Source: Pontiellaceae bacterium B12219 (GTDB lineage Bacteria; Verrucomicrobiota; Kiritimatiellia; Kiritimatiellales; Pontiellaceae). From it: 44,643 nt of DNA. The DNA is taken from assembly GCA_029432795.1 (NCBI GenBank), contig JARNMJ010000035.1, positions 1 to 44,643 on the forward strand, read 5' to 3'. The translations under genes were made by a program, and so were the position numbers. Below, in pieces: positions 25,348 through 34,600 of the stretch. The stretch's first letter is position 1. The number at the start of each line of letters is the position of its first letter. The notes under the pieces are model-generated. The model was not told the DNA's origin. It did no database searches and saw only the letters and a program-made list of their open reading frames with translations.

Positions 25348-25401
25348 CTGGAAAGCCGCCCGTTCGCTGATCTGACAGTGAAATTTATCAATACCGTTGA
25401 A

Positions 25402-25416
25402 TTCCAACCTTTGGAA
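25402..25416. repeat. TTCCA-N5-TGGAA palindrome, copy 8
   Basis: TTCCAACCTTTGGAA lies in the gap 54 bases after the dehydrogenase stop. Confidence 0.85.
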
Positions 25417-25598
25417 AGTTGCTCAATATGGCGTGACGCGCCGTAATATTTTCTACTTTTTCTCCGATAGATTGCCGTTGGTATCTGAAGGAAACTCTTT
25501 TAGACCATTTTCTCGATGGAGGAGGGAAAAGTGGATATAACTTTTTCCTGTTTTAAAGGTGTATGTTTTCAACGGATAAACGGGTTAGGAGTTGCGCG

Positions 25599-26300
25599 AT
25601 GAAATATGGATTGAATCTGTTTTTATGTCTCTGTCTGGCGGCGCCGGGACTGGCGGTTGCTCAGAATGCGAATGACGCGGTTGAGCCGAATGTTGCGGGT
25701 GCCGGCGTGATTGATTTATTAGAGGGCGGAACGCTGGAGGCGTGGTGCGGGCCGTCGGAGCATTGGGGGCTTGAAGAAGACTGTATTGTCGGGGATACCG
25801 GCGGGGAGAAAATCAAGATTCCGGAATGGATCTATACGAAGCGGCAATTTGGCGATTTTGTGTTTACGTGCGAGATGAAGCTGACGGGCGACAAGAGCCG
25901 GAACACCGGAATATACTATCGGGTGCAGCCCTTTCAGTTTGAAGACAAACGAGGGAAGACCACCTTTGAAGCGCCTTCAGGCTATGAGTTCGATGCGGCG
26001 TATCATCGGCCGGGGAGACGGAATTTCCGAGGATCGCTCGGGGATTGGTATGCCCGTCCGTCGTTACGCGTTCTCGCGGATTCGAACCTGATCAACGAAG
26101 TGTACAAAGAAGACGACTGGAATCGCATGACCATTCGGGCGCGCGGCACCCGGTTGGAGTATTGGATTAACGGCACAAAGATTATGGATTTTGTCGATTC
26201 CGATCCAAAGGCTTCCCGCGAAGGGACCATCGGTTTTCAAATTCATAATGGATCGGTCATGAGAGTGGAATACCGCAATATCCGTGTGCTCTCCTTGTAG
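25599..26300 (+). CDS. Secreted DUF1080 (3-keto-disaccharide hydrolase-type) protein
   Basis: 233 residues with a signal peptide MKYGLNLFLCLCLAAPGLAVAQ. The rest is one concanavalin-like beta-sandwich of the DUF1080 family. The family hallmarks are an early Trp-rich segment (TLEAWCGPSEHWGLEEDCIV), FGDFVFTCEMKLTGD, NTGIYYRVQPF near residue 105, GYEFDAAYH and a closing WNRMTIRARGTRLEYWINGT then EGTIGFQIHNG. Members act on sugar derivatives, often outside the cytosol, and are very abundant in PVC bacteria. AGGAG lies 8 bases before the ATG at 25599; the in-frame ATG at 25563 has none. Confidence 0.85.
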   Translation: MKYGLNLFLCLCLAAPGLAVAQNANDAVEPNVAGAGVIDLLEGGTLEAWCGPSEHWGLEEDCIVGDTGGEKIKIPEWIYTKRQFGDFVFTCEMKLTGDKSRNTGIYYRVQPFQFEDKRGKTTFEAPSGYEFDAAYHRPGRRNFRGSLGDWYARPSLRVLADSNLINEVYKEDDWNRMTIRARGTRLEYWINGTKIMDFVDSDPKASREGTIGFQIHNGSVMRVEYRNIRVLSL

Positions 26301-26324
26301 GGGTGCATGGTTTTAGAGGATATT

Positions 26325-26351
26325 AAAAAAAACCGGGATGCCGCATCCCGG
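26325..26351 (-). terminator. Intrinsic terminator reading the minus strand
   Basis: CCGGGATG (26333-26340) and CATCCCGG (26344-26351) form an 8-bp stem with a 3-base loop. On the minus strand it is followed by eight T. No intact minus-strand gene lies upstream, so it is an orphan. On the plus strand it would sit after the DUF1080 gene but lacks a T-run. Confidence 0.75.
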
Positions 26352-26498
26352 ATGAGTTGAAAGGTGGTGGAGTTATTCAGCAGATACTTCGTCGTCTTTT
26401 TTTTGGGGGGAGCTTCTTTGGAAAGTTCGCTGTATTTTCTGGTTGAGGCGGCGGGGTTTTAACAGCAGTCCGGTGTTAATGGTTGAATGGAGCGTGTG

Positions 26499-27308
26499 AT
26501 GAATTCCTGGTTGGCATATTGGAAACAGTTTCTTTTGAATGATGGTCGGAGCATCACCTATGCCTTGTTGGCCATTGCGGTGGTGTCGGTGCTCGAATGC
26601 TGGATTCCGGCGGAAAAGCATCAGGGCCTTGGCGGCCGTTTTAGAAACCTCTGTTATATGGCGCTCTTTAAAGTGCTGGGCATCGGAGGGCTTGCGCTCT
26701 GGTTTACATTCGTTCCGATTGCGTTCCTGCCCGTTGAGGAGCGGGGCGGATGGATGCGTGTACTTATGGTTTTCCTGAATCTGTTTGTTATTGATCTGAT
26801 TTACTATGCGTATCATCGGGCGCAACATCGGTTTTATCCTCTTTGGGCACTGCATGAACTGCATCATTCGGATGCGGAGTTAAATGCAACCTCCAGCTAT
26901 CGCACCTATTGGTTGGAGCTGCCTGTTCAGGGCGTTATCATTTTGATGCCGACGCTTTATTTATTCGGTGGGTTTGGTGTGGTGCATGGAACAGTTGTGA
27001 TGGCCTTTTCGCTGTTCTTCCTGATTTTTGCACATTCAAATTTGCGACTCGGTCTCGGACCTTTTCAGAAGTGGGCGATCAGTCCACAGATTCATCGCAT
27101 TCATCATTCCCGGCTGCAGCAACACCGGGATTGTAATTTTGCACAGTATTTTCCGGTCATCGACCGGATCTTCGGTACCTACTATGCGCCGCAACCTGCC
27201 GAGTATCCGCCGACCGGTACGCATCAGCTGGAATCGGATGCCTCAATCTTAAAGACCTTTATTCGGCCATTCAGCATATGGGCAGCTCAATTTAAGAAAG
27301 GGGCTTGA
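26499..27308 (+). CDS. Fatty acid hydroxylase/sterol desaturase-family membrane enzyme
   Basis: Membrane-bound di-iron oxygenase-type protein, 269 residues with about four to five hydrophobic segments. The histidine clusters of the superfamily are present in order: HRAQH near residue 109, HELHHSD near 122, and HRIHHSR near 205, with an isolated His in AHSNLRLG between. Members hydroxylate or desaturate lipids; the substrate is unknown. The ATG at 26499 is preferred because GGAG lies 7 bases before it; the ATG at 26487 is an alternative. The upstream 200 bases hold only the minus-strand terminator and homopolymer runs. Confidence 0.85.
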   Translation: MNSWLAYWKQFLLNDGRSITYALLAIAVVSVLECWIPAEKHQGLGGRFRNLCYMALFKVLGIGGLALWFTFVPIAFLPVEERGGWMRVLMVFLNLFVIDLIYYAYHRAQHRFYPLWALHELHHSDAELNATSSYRTYWLELPVQGVIILMPTLYLFGGFGVVHGTVVMAFSLFFLIFAHSNLRLGLGPFQKWAISPQIHRIHHSRLQQHRDCNFAQYFPVIDRIFGTYYAPQPAEYPPTGTHQLESDASILKTFIRPFSIWAAQFKKGA

Positions 27309-27323
27309 CGTTGAGACCGGTAA

Positions 27324-27338
27324 TTCCAATCCTCGGAA
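27324..27338. repeat. Near-copy of the TTCCA-N5-TGGAA palindrome
   Basis: TTCCAATCCTCGGAA has one mismatch (CGGAA) and starts 16 bases after the hydroxylase stop. Confidence 0.6.
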
Positions 27339-27412
27339 GCTGTTCAATGATGTGTTGCGGAGTGGAACGGGTTGGGATTCGCAGACGAATCCGGAATGTA
27401 TAAGGTCAGTTC

Positions 27413-27880
27413 ATGGATAAGATAAAAATTTTGAAAGCGGTTTTCCAGGCATTGGAAGAGGAGTTGCGTCGGCAGTTGAAGGGCCAGGAAACGGCGGCCG
27501 AAGGCGCAACGCATGCCGAAGCGAAGGCGGAGACGAAGTGGGACACCTGCGGGCTGGAGCAATCGTATCTGGCGCGCGGGCTGGCGAAGCAGTTTGAAAA
27601 GCTGGCCGGGCAAATGGATGATTTGCGGACTTTTAAGCCGGCGGATTATTCCGGCAGGGCAATTGATGTCGGTGCTTTGATTGAAACGGAGACTGACGGA
27701 TTCAACGACGTTTTCTTTCTGCTGTATTGCGGCGGGGGGACGGAGGTGGAAGTCGATGGCCGGGAAATTACAGTGATTACACCGGAATCTCCCGTCGGTG
27801 CGGCCCTGCTCGGGAAGCGGGAAGGGGAGGTCTATTCCTTCCGTACCGGGGCGGAAGGAACCGTTATCGGGGTGAAATGA
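27413..27880 (+). CDS. GreA/GreB-like transcription elongation factor family protein
   Basis: 155 residues. The N-terminal half is helical and charged, with EGATHAEAKAETKWDTCGLE and SYLARGLAKQFEKLAGQM, as in the coiled coil of Gre-like and Rnk-like proteins. The C-terminal half has the FKBP-like Gre domain ending with TPESPVGAALLGKREGEVYS. Gre factors enter the RNA polymerase secondary channel and rescue backtracked complexes. Whether this member cleaves RNA is uncertain because the coiled-coil tip differs from GreA. A copy of the 15-nt palindrome encodes FQALE at residues 11-15 and another follows 5 bases after the stop. Confidence 0.8.
   Translation: MDKIKILKAVFQALEEELRRQLKGQETAAEGATHAEAKAETKWDTCGLEQSYLARGLAKQFEKLAGQMDDLRTFKPADYSGRAIDVGALIETETDGFNDVFFLLYCGGGTEVEVDGREITVITPESPVGAALLGKREGEVYSFRTGAEGTVIGVK
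27443..27457. repeat. TTCCA-N5-TGGAA palindrome, copy 9 (in Gre-like gene)
   Basis: TTCCAGGCATTGGAA, read in frame as Phe-Gln-Ala-Leu-Glu near the 5' end of the gene. Confidence 0.85.
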
Positions 27881-27885
27881 CGGGG

Positions 27886-27900
27886 TTCCAATCCTTGGAA
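27886..27900. repeat. TTCCA-N5-TGGAA palindrome, copy 10
   Basis: TTCCAATCCTTGGAA begins 6 bases after the stop of the Gre-like gene. Only AAATCTTTTT follows, so a minor terminator role cannot be excluded here. Confidence 0.85.
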
Positions 27901-27952
27901 AAATCTTTTTCAGCGGTTGGAAATTGCACGTTAAAACCTGAAGAAACAGTGC

Positions 27953-27981
27953 TTTACATGGTGAGGGGCGGTCCGTATAGT
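27953..27981 (+). promoter_or_regulatory. Promoter of rpsO-pnp
   Basis: TTTACA (27953-27958) and TATAGT (27976-27981) are spaced by 17 bases and lie 50 bases before the rpsO start. It is the best sigma-70-like promoter in the window, and its -10 box matches that proposed for pgk. Confidence 0.7.
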
Positions 27982-28030
27982 CCCGCTCTTACTTTTGAGA
28001 GAGAACTATAATAACTAGGAGTCCACACAG

Positions 28031-28294
28031 ATGGATCAAGCAGTAAAAGCCGAAATTAAAAACGAATTCAAGCGCAACGATCAAGACACCGGTTCCGTTG
28101 AGGTACAGGTTGCACTTCTGACATCGCGCATCAAAGAATTGACCGAGCACCTTAAATCGCACAGCAAAGATCACAGTTCACGTCGTGGCCTCATTATGAT
28201 GGTTAACAAACGCCGCAAACTGCTGAGCTATCTGCGCAAAGAAGATGATGCACGTTACAAAGAGCTGATTGCAAAACTAGGCCTGCGTAAATAA
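28031..28294 (+). CDS. rpsO: 30S ribosomal protein S15
   Basis: Primary 16S rRNA-binding protein of the small subunit, 87 residues, which is the normal length. The family motif is [20 protein letters not shown] then [14 protein letters not shown] and the C-terminal [22 protein letters not shown] lies 9 bases before the ATG and a good promoter lies upstream. The rpsO-pnp order is widely conserved, and a stable hairpin separates the two genes. Confidence 0.98.
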   Translation: MDQAVKAEIKNEFKRNDQDTGSVEVQVALLTSRIKELTEHLKSHSKDHSSRRGLIMMVNKRRKLLSYLRKEDDARYKELIAKLGLRK

Positions 28295-28330
28295 TCATTT
28301 GTATCGGATGCTCGACAATCCGTAATCGTT

Positions 28331-28363
28331 CGTAAGCCCTTTATCACAAGTAAAGGGCTTGCG
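28331..28363 (+). promoter_or_regulatory. Stable hairpin between rpsO and pnp
   Basis: A 13-bp stem (one G-T pair) forms between 28331-28343 and 28351-28363, around a 7-base loop, with AAGCCCTTTA and TAAAGGGCTT as its core. Only GTCGTTTC follows, so it is a weak terminator at best. In E. coli the same gap holds a terminator and RNase III site; a processing role here is inference. Confidence 0.7.
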
Positions 28364-28449
28364 TCGTTTCTAAGAAAGCCGCCATCGGGGCGGAAAAATA
28401 ACCAGAAAGGTGCGCTCTTCGGAACAAAAGCAAGGGCGTAATTTTAAGT

Positions 28450-30555
28450 ATGAAGGGTACAACCAAAGTAGAATTCGAAGTCGGTGGTAAAACCATGACG
28501 CTCGAAACCGGGCTTCTCGCCCGTCAGGCAGATGGCGCAGTAACCTGTGGAATCGGTGATAACATCGTTTTTTCAGCAGTAACCGCAGCCAAGCAAGCCA
28601 AAGAAGGCGTGGATTTTTTCCCGCTTCAAGTCGAATACCGTGAAAAATTTTATGCAGCCGGTCGTTTTCCGGGCGGCTACATTAAACGCGAGGCCCGTCC
28701 TTCCGAGATGGAAATCCTCACGATGCGTGTTACAGACCGTCCGATCCGGACCCTGTTCCCGGATAATTTCCATCGCGAAGTTCAGATTAACAACATGCTG
28801 ATGAGCTGCGACGGCACGCTCGATACCGACATCCTCAGCGTGAATGCGGCTTCCACAGCGCTGACACTGACAGATCTTCCGTTCGACGGTCCGATCGGTG
28901 CAGTTCGTATTGTTCGGAACGACGGCGAATGGATCATCAACCCGAATCATGATCAGCTGGCCGCCAGCGACATTGATCTGACCTATTGCGGATCCCGCGA
29001 TAAAGTCATGATGATTGAAGGCAGTGCAAAGGAAATTCCGGAAGCTGAATTCATTGAAGCCATGAAAACCGCACATGTTGAAGTGGTTAAAATCATCGAC
29101 GGTCAGCTCGAGCTCCGCAAGGCCCTCGGCCTGCCGGAAAAAGTGTATGCTCCGGAAGAAACCGATTCCACTTTGCTGGACAAAGCCCGCGAACTCGTTG
29201 GCGAAAAGTTCAAAGAACTGATGAAAATCGGTGGAAAGCTGGAACGTCAGGATGCCGTTACAGCACTGAAAGAAGAGCTGAAACCGCAGATGGAAGCTCT
29301 CTTTGCAGACATGACCGAAGATCAGTTCTTCCATGCCTTCCATGATCTGGAAGTTGAAACGGTTCGTAAAAACGTTACCGAAGGCGGAACCCGTATCGGT
29401 GGACGCGGCATGCTTGAACTCCGTGAACTGGATGTACAGGTTGGCGTTCTGCCGCACCTGCACGGTTCGGCTATCTTCGGCCGTGGCGAAACGCAGACGA
29501 TCTGTACGGTCACGCTCGGAACCACTAAAGAATCGCAGCGCTTTGATGCCGTGACCGGCGGCGTTGACGAAAAGAACTTTATTCTGCACTACAACTTCCC
29601 GCCTTATTCGGTCGGTGAGTGTGGACGTCTGGGCATGACCAGCCGCCGTGAAATCGGCCATGGTAACCTGGCGGAACGCTCCCTTGCTCCGGTCATGCCG
29701 GACGACTTCCCGTACACCGTGCGTGTGGTTTCTGAAGTTATGGGCTCCAACGGTTCCTCTTCCATGGCATCTGCCTGCGGCGGCTGTCTGGCTCTGATGG
29801 ATGCCGGTGTGCCGCTGAAAGCTCCGGTTGCCGGTATTTCAGTTGGTCTGTTCACCGATGAAAAAGGTGCTTCCGTTCAGGTGATCGACATTCTCGGCGT
29901 GGAAGACCATTGCGGCGATATGGACTTTAAAGTTGTGGGTACCCGCAAGGGTATCACCGGTTTCCAGGTGGATCTGAAAGTGCACGGCATGGACTGGGAT
30001 CAGGTTGCTGAAGCCTTCGAAATTGCCCGTAAAGGTCGTTGCGACATTCTCGACCACATGGAAAGTGTGCTGCCGACTCCGCGTGAAGAACTGGCTGCAA
30101 CTGCGCCGCGTATCACCACCGTTAAAATCGATCCGGAAAAGATCGGTGCACTGATTGGACCGGGCGGTAAACACATCCGCGCGATCACCGACAGCACCGG
30201 CGCACAGATCGATATTCAGGAAGACGGAACCGTGAACATCTTCGCTGTGGATGCGGAAGCTATGGATGCTGCCATCCGCGAAGTGAATGCGCTTACCGCT
30301 GAAATTGAAATCGGCCGCACGTATCAGGGCAAAGTTATTGCCGTGAAAGACTTCGGTGCATTTGTTGAATGTATGCCGGGCAAAGAAGGTCTGGTTCACA
30401 TTTCTGAAATGGCCAATGAGCGAATCGATTCTGTTGATTCAATCTGCAAGCCGGGCGATGCGATGACGGTGAAGTGTATCGATATCGACAACCAGGGTCG
30501 TGTACGCCTCAGCCGCAAGGCTGCGTTGAACGACGCTGCGGAAGCTGGCGAATAA
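28450..30555 (+). CDS. pnp: Polyribonucleotide nucleotidyltransferase (PNPase)
   Basis: Phosphorolytic 3'-5' exoribonuclease of the RNA degradosome, 701 residues. Two RNase PH domains carry YREKFYAAGRFPGGYIKREA near residue 63 and the second-domain RGETQTICTVTLGT near 340, with the catalytic region GVPLKAPVAGISVGL, GDMDFKVVGTRKGITGFQ. A KH domain (KIGALIGPGGKHIRAI, near 562) and an S1 domain (GKVIAVKDFGAFVECMPGKEGL) close the protein. No strong ribosome site precedes the ATG, so PNPase may be controlled through the leader, as in other bacteria. A clear terminator follows. Confidence 0.98.
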   Translation: MKGTTKVEFEVGGKTMTLETGLLARQADGAVTCGIGDNIVFSAVTAAKQAKEGVDFFPLQVEYREKFYAAGRFPGGYIKREARPSEMEILTMRVTDRPIRTLFPDNFHREVQINNMLMSCDGTLDTDILSVNAASTALTLTDLPFDGPIGAVRIVRNDGEWIINPNHDQLAASDIDLTYCGSRDKVMMIEGSAKEIPEAEFIEAMKTAHVEVVKIIDGQLELRKALGLPEKVYAPEETDSTLLDKARELVGEKFKELMKIGGKLERQDAVTALKEELKPQMEALFADMTEDQFFHAFHDLEVETVRKNVTEGGTRIGGRGMLELRELDVQVGVLPHLHGSAIFGRGETQTICTVTLGTTKESQRFDAVTGGVDEKNFILHYNFPPYSVGECGRLGMTSRREIGHGNLAERSLAPVMPDDFPYTVRVVSEVMGSNGSSSMASACGGCLALMDAGVPLKAPVAGISVGLFTDEKGASVQVIDILGVEDHCGDMDFKVVGTRKGITGFQVDLKVHGMDWDQVAEAFEIARKGRCDILDHMESVLPTPREELAATAPRITTVKIDPEKIGALIGPGGKHIRAITDSTGAQIDIQEDGTVNIFAVDAEAMDAAIREVNALTAEIEIGRTYQGKVIAVKDFGAFVECMPGKEGLVHISEMANERIDSVDSICKPGDAMTVKCIDIDNQGRVRLSRKAALNDAAEAGE

Positions 30556-30580
30556 GTTCCTCTCTCTGGAACGGCAGAAG

Positions 30581-30607
30581 GGCGTCCCTTGCGGGGCGCC
30601 TTTTTTT
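30581..30607 (+). terminator. Intrinsic terminator of pnp
   Basis: GGCGTCCC (30581-30588) pairs with GGGGCGCC (30593-30600) around TTGC, followed by seven T. The T-run overlaps the stop codon of the convergent glycosyltransferase gene. Confidence 0.9.
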
Positions 30608-31631
30608 ATTGCCCGGTTACCGCCCGGACAAAGTTTCCTTTGAAGGCTTCAATGGAATGTTGCTTCAGAATTTCGGTTTGAAGTGCACGGATTTGCTGAA
30701 ACCCGTTTTTCCGAACCTTGGAAAAGGTGTTGAGCAGAGCGGCTGCGTTTTCAGTGGTGAAGGTCCATTCCGGAGGAAGGATGTCCTGCATGCCGTCGCG
30801 GCAGCTTCCAATGACTGGAATTCCGCGGGCGAGGGCCTCGAGCATCACCAGCGGAACGCCTTCGTAGCGTGAAGGGATGACGAGCATATCGGTTTGTGTG
30901 TAGATGGCTTCCATATCGGTTTGCCATGGAAGCAGGGTTATACCGTCGTGGTTTTCGATTTGTTTTTTAAGCTGATGTTCATCGGGGCCGCTGCCGACAA
31001 TCAGCAGGCGGCAACTTGAAAACAGGTCCGGATTTTTAAGAAAGGTCCGTACAAAAAAGTCCTGTTGTTTCTGGCTGAATTCAATGCGGCCGAGGAGGGC
31101 GATGGTAAAAAGCTTTTTGCTTCTCGTTTGTTGTGGAGCAGGAGGGGGTGGTTGAATGCCGTTGGGAACAATCTGAACGGGCTGTTTTGCGCCGCGTTTG
31201 CGGAGCAGTTGTTTCATACTTTCGGAAATAACGATATAGCGATCAGGCTTCCTCAAAAGCGGTTGATGCATCAGGTCGCGAATAAGCCCTAGTTTTGCGC
31301 CCATTTCGGCAAGGGGATGGGGCAGGGCGAGGTAGCTGATGCATTCTATGCCGGCCCGTTTTGCCGCCAGAATACCTTTGGCGGACTGGGCGACGTCGCC
31401 CTGAATACAAAGCACGCGGTCGGGTTCCAATGATTGGAAGACGGCAGGATCGGCGTGCTGAGTCTGGAGGCTGGAAACCTGTGCGAGCCGGTTGAGCAGT
31501 TTCCTGTTTTTCGGATTAACCATGCAGACCACGTCAATTTCGGGATCTGCCGCCAATGCTTCGATGCCGAAGGCGGCCATAACCTGATGGCCGCCAAAAT
31601 CCGGGTTGTCATCGTAAACAAGAATTTTCAC
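30606..31631 (-). CDS. Glycosyltransferase, GT4-like
   Basis: GT-B fold glycosyltransferase, 341 residues, probably cytosolic or membrane-associated and using a nucleotide sugar. The N-terminal acceptor domain starts MKILVYDDNPDFGGHQVM. The C-terminal donor domain shows VPNGIQPP, ALLGRIEFSQKQQDFFV, LLIVGSGPDEHQL and the GT4 signature SRYEGVPLVMLEALARGIPVIG with its conserved Glu. It starts with GTG, 7 bases after the stop of the DUF2723 gene, so the two are co-transcribed. The acceptor is unknown. Two palindromes lie within it, one encoding FQSLE in frame. Confidence 0.9.
   Translation of the reverse strand: MKILVYDDNPDFGGHQVMAAFGIEALAADPEIDVVCMVNPKNRKLLNRLAQVSSLQTQHADPAVFQSLEPDRVLCIQGDVAQSAKGILAAKRAGIECISYLALPHPLAEMGAKLGLIRDLMHQPLLRKPDRYIVISESMKQLLRKRGAKQPVQIVPNGIQPPPPAPQQTRSKKLFTIALLGRIEFSQKQQDFFVRTFLKNPDLFSSCRLLIVGSGPDEHQLKKQIENHDGITLLPWQTDMEAIYTQTDMLVIPSRYEGVPLVMLEALARGIPVIGSCRDGMQDILPPEWTFTTENAAALLNTFSKVRKNGFQQIRALQTEILKQHSIEAFKGNFVRAVTGQ
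30806..30820. repeat. TTCCA-N5-TGGAA palindrome, copy 11 (in glycosyltransferase gene)
   Basis: TTCCAATGACTGGAA, about 200 bases before the 3' end of the minus-strand gene. Degenerate copies lie nearby at 30557-30571 (TTCCT) and 30709-30723 (TTCCG). Confidence 0.85.
31425..31439. repeat. TTCCA-N5-TGGAA palindrome, copy 12 (in glycosyltransferase gene)
   Basis: TTCCAATGATTGGAA, identical to copy 1. Read on the minus strand it gives Phe-Gln-Ser-Leu-Glu in frame. Confidence 0.9.
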
Positions 31632-31638
31632 ACAAGGC

Positions 31639-34600
31639 CTACATACCGGGCAACGGGGCGAGTCCCATCATGGATGGTGATTGAATGGCAGGAACCAGTT
31701 TCTGGAATTGCGGTGTGTTTCGAATGGAATCGAATCGTTTATCGGTGCGCAGGTGTTTGCGTATCGGTTCGCCGCCTGCTTCAACGGCTTTGTTGAGCGA
31801 ATTCCACATTTCGGTTTGTTTTTTTAAAACAAGTTGGAGTCCGGCCAGATTAATCCAACCCTGCGGATCCTGCGGGCGGGCGGCGGTGTATTTCTGGAGG
31901 GCCAGCTCTACGAGGCTGAATTTCCGTTTCTTCGCCAAGTATTGTGCAATCGACATCATTCCTTCCGGAGGAACTTTGTTTGCATTTAAGATGTCTCGAA
32001 CCAGTGCGTCGGCCTGATGGGCCTGTCCCATATTGTACTGGATGTTGACGAGCTCCATCATCTCCTGAAAGGGCATATCGCCTGCGCGGAGTTTTCCCTC
32101 GAGTTCGACTCGGCGCGCCGCCATTTTTTTCATGTTGATCAGATTATTGCGAAACTGCTCGGCTTTTTCATTGTTGGGGTCTTTTTCCATAAAGATATCG
32201 AAGATTTCGATGGCTTCATCGAAGCGGCCTTGTTTTGAAATCAGGTCGGCTAAGCGGAAATTGGCTTCGGGGCTGAGGTCGTAGAGATCCACGGCCTGCC
32301 GGAAGGCGGCTTCGGCTTCTTTCGGTTTTCCACGCGCGGCATAGAGTCCGGCAAGGGCACTCCGAAGCTTGGAAAAGGATTTGCGGGCCACGATGTCGCG
32401 GATGAATTTTTCCTCGCTGAGGAGTCGATCGCAATACCAACCCCAGAATTCGGTATCATTTTTAATCATTTCAGCGCTAAGGGGGGTCGGCTGATTGTTG
32501 ATTTTCATGATCAGACCGTGCGGTGTGAGATAGGGATACATCCAGGGCAGGACATAACTTTCTTCCACATAAAAAGTGCGTTTGGGCGGAAGTCCGGTTT
32601 CGGGATCCTTTTTGGGATCTTCGTAAACAACGGCAGCGCCCACCGGTCGGGTCTTTTCATCCGTTTTTGCTTCCGTGAGATACTGATTGTGATCGAAAAT
32701 CATTTTACTCAGGAAGCCGTTGATCTGCATGACGCCGGCAACGCCTTGCACCTGCACCTTGCCGCCCTCTGTGGTGACATCGGCGCCGGCATTGATGGTG
32801 CCGTTATTTACGCCTTGTACGTATTGCTGGAAGGCCATGTTGGAATCGATGGGCGAAGGGATCCAGATCTGATCGCCGTAGAGATCGCGCATGACGTTCA
32901 TATAGGTGTTGTCGGCCAAGGCGTTCTGGGTGATGAGATACACATCGGGGCGCACTTTGGCGGAGTAGATCATGTAAGTCGGAACAAAGCGCCCCGGGTC
33001 GGTTCCACCAAAGAAGATAGCATTCGGGCCCATGGGCTGAGGATAGTCTTTGCAGGGGTAGGCGGCCCATTGTTTTTCGAATTCTTCTTCGTCGGGGTAC
33101 CAGTATCTCAGGTCGTCCTTGATGCCTTCCACGCCGCGCAGCTGCCAGTTGCCGAACTGCCAGCCGAAGTCGTGCCCGTTCTGTTCCGCTCCGCCGACAA
33201 CTTTGAGCTGATTTTTATCATTGTAGTTTTTATAGATTAGAGAGAATGGCAACAGCAGAACCATTGTTACGCCCGCAATTTTTGTGATCGGGTTGTTTTT
33301 GACCAGCGCTTCAAGCCAGACCATGAGGAAGAGGATGCCGTATCCCATCCAGATCACGTAGATGGCGTGCGATTGGATATACTGCACGCGACCAATGAAG
33401 AGGCTTTGAATATCTGTTTTCGGGTTCTGCAGAATCATGAAGATGAGTCCTACAGAAAGAAAGGCCACTAAGGTGGTCAGAATCCAGGCCGCCCCGCGGT
33501 TTGCAGCGGTTGCATTTTCATCCATTGAATCCAATCCATAGGCATTGGTTCCTTCTGTGCCTTTGCGAATGATCAGATACAGAAAGAGCAAGCCGTTGAT
33601 GCCGGGAATGAGGGAAAGGGCTGACCAGTATGCTGAATGGCCGATGTCGCGCAACCGTTTGATCGATGGAATCAGCAGGATTGCCGCAGTGATCAGGTAG
33701 AACAGCTTGAAGAGAGAGATGTCGTTGGGGGAAACGATGATGAGCAGGAGGTTGATGACGATGCCCCATGAAATCGTCCAGAAGAGATATTCAAGCCGGC
33801 CGATCCGCCCAACAAAACGAAAGCGGAATTCCGCCGGTTGACGCAGGACCGGAAAAATCATCAGAGGGAGTAAACCAAGCAGGGCCACCGGGCCATAGAA
33901 TTGCGAGCGCAGGTCCATTAAATAGGTTTCAATCTGGCCGAGGAAACGAGGCGTGAAAACGTGCGCAAGTTTAACCCGTTCGTATTGTCCGCGGGTGATG
34001 GCGTGCATGAAGCCCTGCCAGGTGCGCGGATAACCCCAGTTGATCGGCGGATTCTGATCGGAGGAAAAAGCCATATAAAAATAGAAGCCGAGGCCGATGA
34101 ACATGACGAGATAGGTCGGCCCGACAATTTTTCCTTTCGGGAGCACAAATGTGGCGATGGTTGGAACGGCCAGCGCGTAGATGGTCCAGATCCAGAAGCC
34201 GGGATATGCGGGGCCGGACACCCACATATATTTTGCGAGATCGGGGTTGCCGGCGGCCATCTTATTGAATCCAACCAGCAGGATGTAAAAGACGCCTGTG
34301 ATGAGGAAGTCCCTAAGCAAAAGCGCATTGCGAATAAACAGGCAGGAAATCACACAGCCGAATACGCCGATAATTTGCAGAAACAGGTTTCCGAAATAGA
34401 CGCCCAGCAATGAGGCAAACAGTGTGGCGATGATGCCGAGGACGCCCCATAGATTCTTTCTGGAGAAAATTTCAAGATCGTTGAACAGCACGGCGACGGC
34501 AATGGCCAGTCCCATAAACATCAGAGTTTGGTGATTGGTAATGCCGAGTCCGAACGCAAAGGCGCAGAGCATGAGGTATTTTGCATTGCCCGGGTCGCGA

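Noticed and set aside
26373-26867. A 164-codon minus-strand frame ending at the orphan terminator
   Set aside because: Most of it is antisense to the hydroxylase gene. Only the last dozen codons look protein-like, so I report the terminator and possible relic as a finding, not a gene.
28573-29661. A 362-codon open frame on the minus strand
   Set aside because: It is opposite pnp, whose identity is certain; a codon-bias shadow.
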